This document shows, one piece after another, positions 1 through 9,534 of a stretch of DNA of 64,000 bases. Every line of letters begins with the position of its first letter. The first letter of the stretch is position 1. The notes under the pieces are model-generated. The model saw nothing but the letters and a program-made list of their open reading frames with translations, was not told the DNA's origin and did not search any database. Position numbers and translations under genes: made by a program. Source of the DNA: Pelagibacteraceae bacterium AG-430-E20 (GTDB lineage: Bacteria; Pseudomonadota; Alphaproteobacteria; Pelagibacterales; Pelagibacteraceae); NCBI GenBank assembly GCA_003209915.1, contig QCOF01000001.1, positions 186,001-250,000 on the forward strand, in the 5' to 3' direction.

Positions 1-363
1 GTTTCCTCTATCGCTGGTTACAGAGGTCTTCCTAATTCTACAGGCTACGGTCCATCAAAGTCTGCATTAAATAATTTAGCTGAAAGCCTATATTTTGATT
101 TTAAGAGATATAACGTTCGTGTTTGTTTAGTATCACCTGGATTTATAAAAACTCCTATGACAGATAAAAATGATTTTAAAATGCCTTTCTTAAAGACACC
201 AGAATATGCTGCAGATCAAATTTATGATGGTTTAGTTAATAAAAAATCTTTTGAAATTCATTTTCCAAAAGCACTTACAATTACTCTAAAAATATTAAGT
301 TTCATTCCAAGTAAGATATATTTTAATTTAGTAGGTCGTTTAACAAAATATCAGAAGAAATAA
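1..363 (+). CDS. Short-chain dehydrogenase/reductase, 3' fragment (cut by window edge)
   Basis: The open frame runs from base 1 to the stop at 361-363 with no start in the window, so the N-terminal Rossmann half lies upstream. The visible part opens with the catalytic region of a classical SDR: Ser-Ser-Ile-Ala-Gly, then a YGPSK motif (catalytic Tyr and Lys), followed by VSPGFIKTPM, the usual segment after the active site. A C-terminal tail of about 60 residues follows. It converges with the DUF3833 lipoprotein gene, the two stop codons abutting at 363/364. SDR genes commonly sit in clusters with DUF3833, CFA-type methyltransferase, DUF1365 and FAD oxidoreductase genes, which suggests a lipid-related oxidoreductase. 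The substrate is unknown. Confidence 0.85.
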   Translation, partial: VSSIAGYRGLPNSTGYGPSKSALNNLAESLYFDFKRYNVRVCLVSPGFIKTPMTDKNDFKMPFLKTPEYAADQIYDGLVNKKSFEIHFPKALTITLKILSFIPSKIYFNLVGRLTKYQKK

Positions 364-912
364 TTAATCTTTAACAAATACAACAGTCAACTCAGCAACT
401 TTAAAACCAAATTTTGTCATTGTTGCTCTATTGATTGCGACACGATCATCTTGCTTAAAAATCCAATCATCAAATGTGATTTTTAATTCTCTTCCTTTTA
501 CCGGAACTAATAAAACATATTCAAATTTAAAGGCTGGACCATATGAGTATCCGATAGCTTTGCCTACAACATCACCAGCTGTACCCTCATAATTATGTTC
601 ATCGATTTTATTTATTGTCCATTCTCTATCTTGAACTTCACCATCATCCCAATTAAATTTTTCTTTTAAAACTAATTGTTTTCCATCCCAAGTCCCATTT
701 AAATCAGCATTAAACTGTCTTGTAACTTTGCCTGATCTATCCTGTAAAACACCCCATGCCTTAACGTTACCACTTAAATATTCCTCAATTATTAATCTTG
801 GTTCTTTATTTTTAAATTCTTCTGGTTTCATAGCACTATTATTAGAACAACTTGTAATTAAGAAAGCACAAATTATCAATGAAATAGATTTAATTATTTT
901 AGTATGATGCAT
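364..912 (-). CDS. DUF3833 family lipoprotein
   Basis: 182 residues. The N-terminus is a lipoprotein signal: a Lys-containing start, a hydrophobic run and a lipobox ending LITSC, with Cys at about residue 22. The mature part resembles the DUF3833 family, with the segments VKAWGVLQDRSG and FNADLNGTWDG. The protein is probably anchored to the membrane facing the periplasm. It is the last gene of a minus-strand run FAD oxidoreductase - DUF1365 - CFA-type methyltransferase - DUF3833, a gene set that recurs in proteobacteria and is linked to modified fatty acids. The biochemical function of DUF3833 is not known. A lipid-binding or transport role would be inference from context only. Confidence 0.8.
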   Translation of the reverse strand: MHHTKIIKSISLIICAFLITSCSNNSAMKPEEFKNKEPRLIIEEYLSGNVKAWGVLQDRSGKVTRQFNADLNGTWDGKQLVLKEKFNWDDGEVQDREWTINKIDEHNYEGTAGDVVGKAIGYSYGPAFKFEYVLLVPVKGRELKITFDDWIFKQDDRVAINRATMTKFGFKVAELTVVFVKD

Positions 913-930
913 AAATATCCTTTTTAACTG

Positions 931-2109
931 TTATTTGTTTTGAAGTGAAAATTGAATTAGATCTATATTCTTAGATTTGAAACCAGCCTCGCAATAAGAT
1001 AGATAGAATTCCCACATCCTTTTAAATTTTAAATCAAAACCTTGATTTTTAATTAACTCCCATTTCTTTATAAATTCATTTCTCCAAATAGCTAATGTAT
1101 TTGCATAATGATCCGCATAAGAGATATATGAGTTTACTGTTAATCCATTGTCTGAGACATATCTGTTTATGCTGTTTTTATTAGGAAGAAATCCACCTGG
1201 AAAAATATATTTTTGGATAAAATCTTGTTTATTCTTATACCTATCAAATAAATTATCATCAATTGTTATTGCTTGAATAGCAGCTTTGCCTCCTCCAGAT
1301 AAATTATCTTTGATGGTTTTAAAATAACTTTCAAGATAGTTTTGTCCTACAGCTTCAATCATTTCTATTGACGCAATTGAATTATATTTGCCTTGTAAAT
1401 CTCTGTAATCTTTAATTTCAATGTTAACTTTTTCATTTAAGCCACACTTGTGAATTCGTTCTTTGGCGTACTCAAATTGTTTTTTTGAAATGGTTATACA
1501 ATCAAGTTTTACATCATATTTTTTACCTAAATACTCAGCGAAACCACCCCAGCCGCAGCCAATTTCTAAAACTTTGTCACCATTATTTGGTTTAATAAGA
1601 TCGATTAATTTTTGATATTTGTTATTTTGTGCTTCAGTTAAATTTTTAGAATGTTCATTAAATATGGCACCTGAATAAGTTAAAGTATCATCAAGCCATA
1701 ATGAGAAAAATTCATTTCCTAAGTCATAATGTTTTGCAATATTTTCTTTACTTCTACTTTTTGTATTTTTAATAATTTTATTTTTAATATAATTAATTAC
1801 TGGAACATCAAGTAAACCAGAAAACCTATGAATAATTTTAATATTTCTTGCTGTAAGCTCAATTAAATTTGAAAGATCGTCGGTTTCGAACTCCCCCCTC
1901 ATATAACACTCTGCAAACCCAATACTGCCACCACGTATCAAATTATAATTAAAATTTGGTTTTTTAATAATTATATTAGCACTAAGTGGTTCCTCTGGAT
2001 TTCCAAATTTTAAAATTTCTCCATCAAAAGTTTTGATTTCAAGATAACCATAATCAATCTTACTTAAAAAATTGAAAACTAATTTGTCAGATATTTTGTT
2101 TAAAAGCAT
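931..2109 (-). CDS. Cyclopropane-fatty-acyl-phospholipid synthase family SAM methyltransferase
   Basis: 392 residues, close to the length of E. coli Cfa. A SAM-binding motif VLEIGCGWGG sits at residues 180-189, preceded by HYDLGNEFFSLWLDD (127-141), typical of the CFA synthase family. The acid of the active-site loop is present (E252 in IEAVG). The family's active-site His (H266 in E. coli, in LLHTIG) is replaced by Gln279 in IQAIT. That pattern occurs in CFA relatives, some of which methylate or methylenate lipid double bonds rather than close a cyclopropane ring. It overlaps the DUF1365 stop by one base, so translation is coupled. Likely substrate: unsaturated acyl chains of membrane phospholipids, methyl donor SAM. 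The exact product (cyclopropane, 10-methyl or furan precursor) is uncertain. Confidence 0.85.
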   Translation of the reverse strand: MLLNKISDKLVFNFLSKIDYGYLEIKTFDGEILKFGNPEEPLSANIIIKKPNFNYNLIRGGSIGFAECYMRGEFETDDLSNLIELTARNIKIIHRFSGLLDVPVINYIKNKIIKNTKSRSKENIAKHYDLGNEFFSLWLDDTLTYSGAIFNEHSKNLTEAQNNKYQKLIDLIKPNNGDKVLEIGCGWGGFAEYLGKKYDVKLDCITISKKQFEYAKERIHKCGLNEKVNIEIKDYRDLQGKYNSIASIEMIEAVGQNYLESYFKTIKDNLSGGGKAAIQAITIDDNLFDRYKNKQDFIQKYIFPGGFLPNKNSINRYVSDNGLTVNSYISYADHYANTLAIWRNEFIKKWELIKNQGFDLKFKRMWEFYLSYCEAGFKSKNIDLIQFSLQNK

Positions 2110-2873
2110 TAATTCTCAACTGTTAAATTATTTTTGATATTTAATTTTTTTTTAACTAATCTTATTCCTTTTAACCACAATTTAAACGCTTCAAAATGTA
2201 TCGCAGAAATAATTTTTAAAGTCATTAAAGGATGTTTTAAATAAGATTTAATTAACTGAGCACTATTTAGCTCATTTCTATCTCCGTCTTGAGAAGCAAA
2301 TAAAATTTTTCCGTCTTTATCATATTGGTCGATAATCACTGACAATTTATTTCCTGGTTTTAATATTTTAAAAAAATACTGGCAGTCCATTTCAATAAAA
2401 GGGGAAACGTGAAACTTCTTAGAGCAATTATTTTGTATTAAATTGTTATTATTATCTACTCTAAATACATAAGTGTGTTGTTCGCCAAAAGTATTTTTTA
2501 CTTCATATAAAATTGACACTAGTTGTTCTTGATTATTGTAAACAAAAAAAATGCTAAGAGGATTAAATACATATCCTAATATTCTTGGGTAACATAAAAG
2601 TTTAATTTTAATATTTTCTGAATTAATATTATTTTGTTCTAAGTTTTTTTTTACCCATTCTGTCAGAGATGAACCGTCTCTTAATCCATGATCTTTTTCT
2701 TGAAAACTAATTAAATTAAAACGATTTAAAGAAAAAAATCTTATTTTATTACTTAATGTCTCTAGTTCAGATAAATCTAGCAGTAACGAAAATACTTTAT
2801 ATTTAAAGAAATGTTCTCTAGGTTTAAATCGTTTATGGATAACTGTACCAGTGTAAATACAAGAATTAGTCAT
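2109..2873 (-). CDS. DUF1365 family protein
   Basis: 254 residues. It begins SCIYTGTVIHKRFKPREHFFKY, matching the conserved N-terminus of DUF1365 (YxGxVxHxRxxPxxHxF). FNPLSIFFVY and EVKNTFGEQHTY in the middle are also family hallmarks. No signal peptide or clear transmembrane segment is seen. The family is nearly always encoded between an FAD-dependent amine-oxidase-like protein and a CFA-type methyltransferase, exactly as here, overlapping the upstream gene by 8 bases and the downstream gene by 1 base. The molecular role is unknown. Context supports a part in modifying unsaturated fatty acids. Confidence 0.85.
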   Translation of the reverse strand: MTNSCIYTGTVIHKRFKPREHFFKYKVFSLLLDLSELETLSNKIRFFSLNRFNLISFQEKDHGLRDGSSLTEWVKKNLEQNNINSENIKIKLLCYPRILGYVFNPLSIFFVYNNQEQLVSILYEVKNTFGEQHTYVFRVDNNNNLIQNNCSKKFHVSPFIEMDCQYFFKILKPGNKLSVIIDQYDKDGKILFASQDGDRNELNSAQLIKSYLKHPLMTLKIISAIHFEAFKLWLKGIRLVKKKLNIKNNLTVEN

Positions 2874-4104
2874 TAAGGTTTTTCAGCATTTCAATAGATG
2901 ATTTTATTCCATCTTCATGAAATCCGTAACCAAAATAACTTCCGCAAAAGAGCAAGTCTTTCTGATTTTGTAGTTTAGAAAGTTCTTGTTGAGTATCTAA
3001 TGTTTTTTGATCGTAATATGGGTGAGTAAATCTTACTTTTTTAAGTATTTTAGACTTATCAATATCAAAGTAAGGATTTAAGGTTAAAAAAATATCTTGT
3101 TCACACTTTAGATTTTGTAAAAGATTTAACCAATAACTAATAGAATTCTTCTCAATATCTTTATCATCAATAGATGAATTCCAAGAACTCCAAGCTCTTT
3201 TATTTTTAGGCATAGCTCTGTTATCGGTATGAATATATGCAATATTTTCTCTATAACTAAAATTAGATAGAATTTTTCTCTCCTCATCTGTTGGGTTTTC
3301 AATTAATTCTAATGCTTCGTCAGCATGAGTTGCTATAACTACTTTATCATAATCAAAAAATTCACTTTGACCACCATAGTAAAGGTCAATACCTGACGAC
3401 TTTCTTTTTATTTTTTTAACTTTATAATTTTTATAATGCTCTCCACTAATTTTGGATATTATCTGATTAACATAAGTTCTGCTTCTATTAGAAACCGTAT
3501 ACCATTGAGGCCTATTTTTTAATTTAAACAAACCATGATTTTGGAAAAATTTTAAAAAAAAACTAATTGGCATTTTACTTGCCTCTAATGGTGGCATAGA
3601 CCAAATAGCAGAAACCATTGGAATTATATGATAATCAATAAATGGTTTTGATAATTTATTCTTTTCAAGATATTCACCCAAAGTTAATTTTTCTTCTGAG
3701 ATACTTTCTTGATCACTTTTTTTATAAAATTTAATTATATCAAAGAACATTTTTAAAAATTTCACATTAAACAAGTTTGATCTATTAGAAAAAATTCCGC
3801 TAATCCCTTTTCCACAGTATTCAAAATTTGTGTTGTCAACTGAAACTGAAAAAGACATATTACTTTTTTCAATATCAATTTTATTTTCTTCAAAAAACTT
3901 TATTAAATTTGGGTAAGTTTGAAAGTTGAATACAATAAAACCGATATCAACAGAAACTTTTTTTTCACCAAACATTAAATCAATAGTGTGAGAATGGCCT
4001 CCAAAATGATCTTCTTTTTCAAAAAGATCTACATGATGTTTTTTAGATAAATAGTATGCAGCACTTAAACCTGAAATTCCTGAGCCGACAACAGCAATTT
4101 TCAT
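2866..4104 (-). CDS. FAD-dependent amine-oxidase-like oxidoreductase of the CFA cluster
   Basis: 412 residues. The N-terminus has a dinucleotide-binding motif, VVGSGISGLSAAYYL, then an acidic residue in DLFEKEDHFGGHSHT, typical of NAD(P)/FAD-binding flavin amine oxidase-like proteins (COG2907). The C-terminus carries LLFCGSYFGYGFHEDGIKSS, the second FAD-contacting segment of this family. It is the promoter-proximal gene of the lipid cluster and overlaps DUF1365 by 8 bases. Homologues act or are predicted to act on modified fatty acyl chains together with the CFA-like methyltransferase, for example by dehydrogenating a methylated acyl intermediate. That function is inferred from the family and neighbours. 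Confidence 0.8.
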   Translation of the reverse strand: MKIAVVGSGISGLSAAYYLSKKHHVDLFEKEDHFGGHSHTIDLMFGEKKVSVDIGFIVFNFQTYPNLIKFFEENKIDIEKSNMSFSVSVDNTNFEYCGKGISGIFSNRSNLFNVKFLKMFFDIIKFYKKSDQESISEEKLTLGEYLEKNKLSKPFIDYHIIPMVSAIWSMPPLEASKMPISFFLKFFQNHGLFKLKNRPQWYTVSNRSRTYVNQIISKISGEHYKNYKVKKIKRKSSGIDLYYGGQSEFFDYDKVVIATHADEALELIENPTDEERKILSNFSYRENIAYIHTDNRAMPKNKRAWSSWNSSIDDKDIEKNSISYWLNLLQNLKCEQDIFLTLNPYFDIDKSKILKKVRFTHPYYDQKTLDTQQELSKLQNQKDLLFCGSYFGYGFHEDGIKSSIEMLKNLND

Positions 4105-4110
4105 TACTAT

Positions 4111-6981
4111 TTATGCTGCATCTTCTTTAAACTCGTCCATACTTGGACAAGTACAAAAAATATTTTTATCTCCGTAGACATTATCTACTCTTGCAACTGG
4201 AGGCCAAAATTTATTTGTTTTCAAGAATTTTGCAGGATACGCAGCTTGCTGTCTAGAATATTTATGGTCCCATTTATCTGAAGAAAGTTCAATATCAGTA
4301 TGGGGTGCATTTTTAATTGGATTATCTACTTTATCAAATTTACCAGACTTAATCATTTCTATTTCCAATTTAATATTTATTAAAGTGTCACAAAATCTAT
4401 CTATTTCGGGTAAACTTTCACTCTCTGTTGGTTCAATCATCATTGTACCAGCAACAGGCCATGACATTGTTGGCGCATGAAATCCATAGTCTATTAATCT
4501 TTTCGCTATGTCTTCTTCCGTTACGCCTGTTTCATTTTTAATTGATCTAATATCAATAATACATTCGTGAGCAACATTTCCATTAGTCCCTTTATACAAG
4601 ATTGGAAAATGGTTTTTTAATCTATGAGCTATATAGTTGGCGTTTAATATTGCGACTTCTGTAGCTAATTTTAAACCCTGTGATCCCATCATTTTTATAT
4701 ACATCCATGAAATAGATAAAATACTTGAGCTCCCCCAAGGAGCTGCTGAAACTGCACCTATACCAGTTGCAGGACCACAATCTTTTACTACTGGATGGTT
4801 AGGCAGATAAACTTGTAAATGTTTTTTGCAAGCAATTGGTCCCATACCTGGTCCTCCACCACCATGAGGAATACAAAATGTTTTATGTAAGTTTATATGA
4901 CAAACATCTGGACCAAAATTTCCAGGTTTTGCAATTCCTACAAGTGCATTTAAGTTTGCACCATCCATATAAACTTGACCTCCATGTTTGTGTATTAAAT
5001 CACATATATCTGTTATTTTTTCCTCAAATACACCATGGGTAGATGGATATGTAACCATCAAAGCTCCAAGATTTTCTGAATGTGTTTCTGCTTTTTTCTT
5101 TAAATCTTCAAAATCTACATTGCCTTCTTTATCACAATTAACAACTACAACTTTCATTCCAACCATTTGTGCACTTGCTGGATTAGTTCCATGTGCTGAA
5201 CTAGGTATTAAACATATGTTTCTATTTTCATCATCTCTATCTAAATGATATTTTCTTATAACCATTAATCCTGCATATTCACCTTGGGCGCCTGCATTTG
5301 GCTGAAGTGAAACTCCAGAAAAACCAGTAATTGATCTTAGCCAATTTTTAAGATCGGTGAATAATTCTCTATATCCTTCCATCTGCTCTACAGGTACAAA
5401 CGGATGAGGCTCAGCTAATTCTCTCCATGAAATTGGTATCATTTCTGCAGTAGCATTTAATTTCATGGTGCATGAGCCTAATGCAATCATCGTTCTATTA
5501 AGAGCGATATCTTTATCCTCTAATTTTTTTAAGTATCTAAGCATTTCAGTTTCTGAATGGTATGAATTAAAAACTGGGTGTTCTAAATATTTTGAAGTTC
5601 TTAGTAAATTTTTTGGTAGATTGGGTAGACTTACTGTAGGGTCTTCTTTTTTAATTGATTCTGCTGCATTAAAAATTTTTAACAGTTGATTTACTCTATA
5701 AACATTTTTTTTCTCATCAAAAGATACTGACAACATTTCTGAATTTACTTTTCTAATATTTACTTTTTGATCTAAAGCATTTTTAAAAATTTGATCAGTC
5801 TTATCTTTAGTAATAATAGTTACAGTATCAAAAAAATAATCTGAATATAGTTCATATCCAGATTGTTTTATTTTATCTCCAAAATTTTTTGCTAATTGAG
5901 ATACTCTTTCAGAAATATTTTTAATTCCATCTGGACCATGATAAATAGCATATGCTGCTGACACAATTGCTAATAAAGCTTGGGCTGTACAAATATTACT
6001 TGTAGCTTTGTCTCTTCTAATGTGTTGCTCTCTGGTCTGAAGTGACAATCTGTATGCCTTATTTCCATGTCTATCAACTGAAACACCAATAATTCTACCT
6101 GGCATAGATCTTTTATATTCATCTTTAGTTGCAAAAAATGCTGCGTGAGGTCCTCCATAACCCATTGGAATACCAAACCTTTGAGAACTACCAACTGCAA
6201 TATCTGCCCCAAGTTCTCTTGGTGTTTTTAGCTTAGCAAGCGCTAGAAGATCACATGCTAAAATTGCTTTACCATTTCTCTTGTGAATTTTACTTATTGC
6301 CTCACTAGGATCTTTAATGTCTCCCAAAGTTCCAGGGTACTGTAGAATTCCGCAAACAATATCTTCTTTCAAATTATCTAAAGCTTTATCTTCATTGCCG
6401 ACTAATACTTTCAAACCCATTGGTTCAGCTCTTGTTTGAATAACATCAATTGTTTGTGGATGACAATTCTCTGAAACAAAAACTAAATTGCTATCGCTTT
6501 TATTAAGCCTATGACTTAAACCCATAGCCTCAGCTGCTGCCGTTCCTTCGTCAAGTAAAGATGCATTTGCAATATCCATACCTGTAAAATCAACAATCAT
6601 TTGTTGAAAGTTTAATAACATCTCTAATCTTCCTTGTGCTACTTCAGGCTGATAGGGTGTGTACGAAGTGTACCAACCAGGATTTTCTAATATATTTCTT
6701 AAAATTACATATGGTGTGTAAGTCCCATAATAACCCATACCAATAAAATTGGAGTAAATTTTATTTTTTTTTGAAATTGCTTTTAATTTTCTTAGTGCTT
6801 CATATTCTGAATTAGACTCACCAATATTAAGCTCGCCTTTAAACTGAATTTTTTCTGGAACAGTTTTGTTTATGAGTTCATCTAAAGAACTAAATTCTAG
6901 TTCACTAAGCATTTTTTTCTGGTCTTCTTCAGATGGACCAATATGTCTTTTTAAAAAATCTTTTTGTGAATTATGTAACAT
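4111..6981 (-). CDS. gcvP: Glycine dehydrogenase (decarboxylating), P-protein
   Basis: 956 residues, full length for the single-chain P-protein of the glycine cleavage system. It decarboxylates glycine with PLP and transfers aminomethyl to the lipoyl arm of GcvH. The Schiff-base lysine is K700 in HINLHKTFCIPHGGGGPG. The N-terminal half shows the family start RHIGPSEED and NASLLDEGTAAAEAM. It is the last gene of gcvT-gcvH-gcvP; its start codon overlaps the gcvH stop by one base. The operon is controlled by the glycine riboswitch upstream of gcvT. No key residue is missing. Confidence 0.98.
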   Translation of the reverse strand: MLHNSQKDFLKRHIGPSEEDQKKMLSELEFSSLDELINKTVPEKIQFKGELNIGESNSEYEALRKLKAISKKNKIYSNFIGMGYYGTYTPYVILRNILENPGWYTSYTPYQPEVAQGRLEMLLNFQQMIVDFTGMDIANASLLDEGTAAAEAMGLSHRLNKSDSNLVFVSENCHPQTIDVIQTRAEPMGLKVLVGNEDKALDNLKEDIVCGILQYPGTLGDIKDPSEAISKIHKRNGKAILACDLLALAKLKTPRELGADIAVGSSQRFGIPMGYGGPHAAFFATKDEYKRSMPGRIIGVSVDRHGNKAYRLSLQTREQHIRRDKATSNICTAQALLAIVSAAYAIYHGPDGIKNISERVSQLAKNFGDKIKQSGYELYSDYFFDTVTIITKDKTDQIFKNALDQKVNIRKVNSEMLSVSFDEKKNVYRVNQLLKIFNAAESIKKEDPTVSLPNLPKNLLRTSKYLEHPVFNSYHSETEMLRYLKKLEDKDIALNRTMIALGSCTMKLNATAEMIPISWRELAEPHPFVPVEQMEGYRELFTDLKNWLRSITGFSGVSLQPNAGAQGEYAGLMVIRKYHLDRDDENRNICLIPSSAHGTNPASAQMVGMKVVVVNCDKEGNVDFEDLKKKAETHSENLGALMVTYPSTHGVFEEKITDICDLIHKHGGQVYMDGANLNALVGIAKPGNFGPDVCHINLHKTFCIPHGGGGPGMGPIACKKHLQVYLPNHPVVKDCGPATGIGAVSAAPWGSSSILSISWMYIKMMGSQGLKLATEVAILNANYIAHRLKNHFPILYKGTNGNVAHECIIDIRSIKNETGVTEEDIAKRLIDYGFHAPTMSWPVAGTMMIEPTESESLPEIDRFCDTLINIKLEIEMIKSGKFDKVDNPIKNAPHTDIELSSDKWDHKYSRQQAAYPAKFLKTNKFWPPVARVDNVYGDKNIFCTCPSMDEFKEDAA

Positions 6982-7361
6982 TAGCTAGAACTCTCCTTTG
7001 CAAACTTTTCATATTCCTCTTTATTCATTAAACTATCTAGCTCAGTGGTATCTTTCATTTTTAATTTAAAAAACCAAGCAGTGCCTTCAGGATCCTCGTT
7101 TATTTTTGAAGGATCATCAACTATAGCTTGGTTTATATCAACAACTTCCCCACTTACAGGTGTATAAACGTCACTTGCAGCTTTAGTAGATTCAACTACA
7201 CCTGCACTTCCATCTTTTTCGACATTTGAACCTTTCTCTGGTAATTCTGCAAATACTATGTCACCTAGCATTTCGGTTGCATGTTTGGTTATACCGATTG
7301 TAGCTACATCTTCCTCTAATGTTATCCACTCATGTTCTTTTGAAAATTTAACTTCGCTCAT
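6981..7361 (-). CDS. gcvH: Glycine cleavage system H-protein
   Basis: 126 residues, normal for GcvH. The lipoyl-attachment lysine is K60 in [14 protein letters not shown]. GcvH shuttles the aminomethyl group from GcvP to GcvT and electrons to the L-protein (lipoamide dehydrogenase, not in this window). It lies between gcvT and gcvP with one-base overlaps on both sides, so the three proteins are made from one translationally coupled transcript. Confidence 0.97.
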   Translation of the reverse strand: MSEVKFSKEHEWITLEEDVATIGITKHATEMLGDIVFAELPEKGSNVEKDGSAGVVESTKAASDVYTPVSGEVVDINQAIVDDPSKINEDPEGTAWFFKLKMKDTTELDSLMNKEEYEKFAKESSS

Positions 7362-8464
7362 TAATTTACTCCTTTCACATAACTTTTTTTATAAAATGGT
7401 AATTTACAAATATTTGCTGGATATTTTTTACCTCTTACTTCTAATAAAATTTTAGTATCAATTTTAGAAAATTCTTTATCAATATATCCCATCGCTATTG
7501 GTCCATTAACACTTGGGCCAAAGGTGCCGCTTGTTATCTCGCCAATTGGTGTTTCAGTTAAGTTGAATATCTTGGTTTTTTCTCTAGCAATCAACCTTCC
7601 TTCAGGTTTAATTCCAACTCTTATTTGTTTTGCACCTTTCTTAATTTGGCTCATTATTTTATCTGAGCCAACGAAACCTCCATTCGATAATCTTTCTTTT
7701 GAGATTGCCCATTTAAGGTTTGCCTCTACAGGCGTTTTATTAAGATCTAGTTCGTGGCCATATAAACATAATCCAGCTTCTAATCTCAAAGTATCTCTTG
7801 CTCCAAGTCCGATCAGTTTTGCACCCTTATTTATCAAACTTTTTGTGAATTCTTCTGCTTCATCATTTATGATCGACACTTCAAAACCATCTTCTCCTGT
7901 GTATCCAGATCTAGTAACGAATACCTTTTGATCATTAAATTCAAACCAATTACCAGTCATGAAAGTTAAGTCTTTAACTCCATTTATAATTTCATTTAAA
8001 ATATCTACTGATTTTGGACCTTGTATTGCAATTAACGCTCTATCAGAATTGAGTTCCATTTTGTATTTTTTAGACAATTTAGTGCTTAAAATTTCAAAAT
8101 CTTTTTCTTTACATGCGGCATTTAAAATAATTAGATATCCATCTTTTAGTTTGGTAATTATAAGGTCATCATAAACACCAGCTTCTTCATTCATAAGAAA
8201 ACTATACTTAGAACAATTTTGTTGCAGATTTTTTAAATCTAAAGGAAAAATTTTTTCAAGATCAGATGTCAGGTTTTCATCTCCATAAACAAATAATTGA
8301 CCCATATGTGAAACGTCAAAAATTCCTGCATGTGCTCTTGTAAATTTATGCTCTTCAATAACACCTTTGCTATATTGAATTGGCATCTCATAGCCAGCAA
8401 ATTCAACAAATTTAGCTTGATTATCTTGATGTAATTTATTTAAAGATGTTTTTTTAATTTCCAT
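7361..8464 (-). CDS. gcvT: Aminomethyltransferase, glycine cleavage T-protein
   Basis: 367 residues. It releases ammonia from aminomethyl-GcvH and passes the one-carbon unit to tetrahydrofolate. Family motifs include the N-terminal [10 protein letters not shown] and FDVSHMGQL, the central [12 protein letters not shown]-like stretch ([15 protein letters not shown]) and [21 protein letters not shown]. It is the first gene of the operon. The ATG is about 18 bases downstream of the second riboswitch aptamer, so aptamer folding is placed to affect initiation or early elongation. Confidence 0.97.
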   Translation of the reverse strand: MEIKKTSLNKLHQDNQAKFVEFAGYEMPIQYSKGVIEEHKFTRAHAGIFDVSHMGQLFVYGDENLTSDLEKIFPLDLKNLQQNCSKYSFLMNEEAGVYDDLIITKLKDGYLIILNAACKEKDFEILSTKLSKKYKMELNSDRALIAIQGPKSVDILNEIINGVKDLTFMTGNWFEFNDQKVFVTRSGYTGEDGFEVSIINDEAEEFTKSLINKGAKLIGLGARDTLRLEAGLCLYGHELDLNKTPVEANLKWAISKERLSNGGFVGSDKIMSQIKKGAKQIRVGIKPEGRLIAREKTKIFNLTETPIGEITSGTFGPSVNGPIAMGYIDKEFSKIDTKILLEVRGKKYPANICKLPFYKKSYVKGVN

Positions 8465-8481
8465 ATTAACTCTTTTGTACC

Positions 8482-8623
8482 CATCTGTATATTTGCCTGA
8501 GAGTTTTACTCCTTCGGCGAGAATTTAATCTCTTTCCAGAGTTAATATGTTACGGTCCTTTTACCTGAGAGTTTCCTGGGTAGTTGCTCCTTCGGTGCCA
8601 CATTAATTGTGATCTCTCCCGTA
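8482..8623 (-). promoter_or_regulatory. Tandem glycine riboswitch upstream of gcvTHP
   Basis: Read on the minus strand, two related aptamers lie head to tail. The first spans about 8623-8552 and contains GGGAGAG, GCACCGAAGGAGCAA and AACTCTCAGG. The second spans about 8541-8482 and contains GGAAAGAG, CGCCGAAGGAGTAAA and AACTCTCAGGCAAA. The repeated (G)CCGAAGGAG and CTCTCAGG blocks are the conserved cores of the glycine riboswitch. An eight-to-ten-base linker separates them, and gcvT begins about 18 bases after the second aptamer. Glycine binding is expected to switch on glycine cleavage. Boundaries are by eye. Confidence 0.95.
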
Positions 8624-8661
8624 TTCAAATATTCTATTAAATACGAACTAATGTCAATATT

Positions 8662-9534
8662 TTAAGCAGTCTTTTTTTCTGAAGAATAAAGATTATAAAA
8701 TTGGAGTAATACAGCAAAAATAACAATTGCACCTCCAATAATTACTATAAATGGTGGTTGTTCATTAATAAACATCCATGCCCAAAGAGGACCTAAAACT
8801 GCCTCGGTTAACATTATAATTCCAACCATAGCTGAAGGTGTTCTTTGAGCACCAATTGTAATTAAAATAAAACCAAAACCTAGTTGCATAAAACCTGCTA
8901 AGAAACCTAGGAAAATATCATGTGCTGAAATTAAAATTTTTCCAGACATTAAAAATCCAATTATTAAAGCAAAAATTCCGGCAATAAATTGAGCAGGAAC
9001 CATATCAACATTGGGATACTTTCTTACAACGAGGATTAAAACTGCAAAAGAAATAGGCATTATAAATGCAGCAATATTTCCCATCATTTGTCCTGTTGAT
9101 AGAGAACTTCCTACCATCAATAGAATGCCTGAAATTGCTAAAATAATTGAGGTGAGTGTAATAACTGAAATTTTTTCCTTTAAAAAAAAATATCCAAAGA
9201 CTGCTAAAAAAATTGTTTGCGTTTGAATTATAAAATTAGCATTTGCAACTGTGGTGTTGTACATCGAAAAAACATATCCACAAAAACCAAATGATAAAAT
9301 AAAACCTCCAAGAAATCCTGGAAACCCTAAATCATAAAATGAGCGGAGTACTTGTTTTTTATAAGTTATAATCAAGTAAATACTTATTATAATTAGAAAA
9401 AAAACTGTTCTCCAAAATAAAATTTGCCAAAGAGTGGCACCCTCAAACGACTTAACTATTAATCCGCCGAAGCTTAAACTACATGCACCCAGAAATACTA
9501 ATAAGGGTCCTGGTAATTTTTTAATGATATTCAT
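8662..9534 (-). CDS. EamA/DMT-superfamily permease (about 10 TM helices)
   Basis: 290 residues, almost entirely hydrophobic, with roughly ten membrane segments in two repeated halves, as in EamA transporters. Recognisable points are the N-terminal LGACSLSFGGLIVKSFEGATLWQILFWRT and the second-half motif GIIMLTEAVLGPLWAWMFINE, which fits the EamA signature. It overlaps the pxpC-like gene by one base and ends the seven-gene minus-strand run that starts at the IclR gene, so it is probably co-transcribed. The substrate is unknown; amino acids, organic acids or metabolites are typical of the family. Confidence 0.85.
   Translation of the reverse strand: MNIIKKLPGPLLVFLGACSLSFGGLIVKSFEGATLWQILFWRTVFFLIIISIYLIITYKKQVLRSFYDLGFPGFLGGFILSFGFCGYVFSMYNTTVANANFIIQTQTIFLAVFGYFFLKEKISVITLTSIILAISGILLMVGSSLSTGQMMGNIAAFIMPISFAVLILVVRKYPNVDMVPAQFIAGIFALIIGFLMSGKILISAHDIFLGFLAGFMQLGFGFILITIGAQRTPSAMVGIIMLTEAVLGPLWAWMFINEQPPFIVIIGGAIVIFAVLLQFYNLYSSEKKTA

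Noticed and set aside
4836-5248. Plus-strand open frames opposite gcvP
   Set aside because: They lie entirely within the well-supported gcvP coding region on the other strand and show no domain; the same holds for open frames opposite gcvT, alaS, recA, guaB and the proteorhodopsin-locus ferredoxin.
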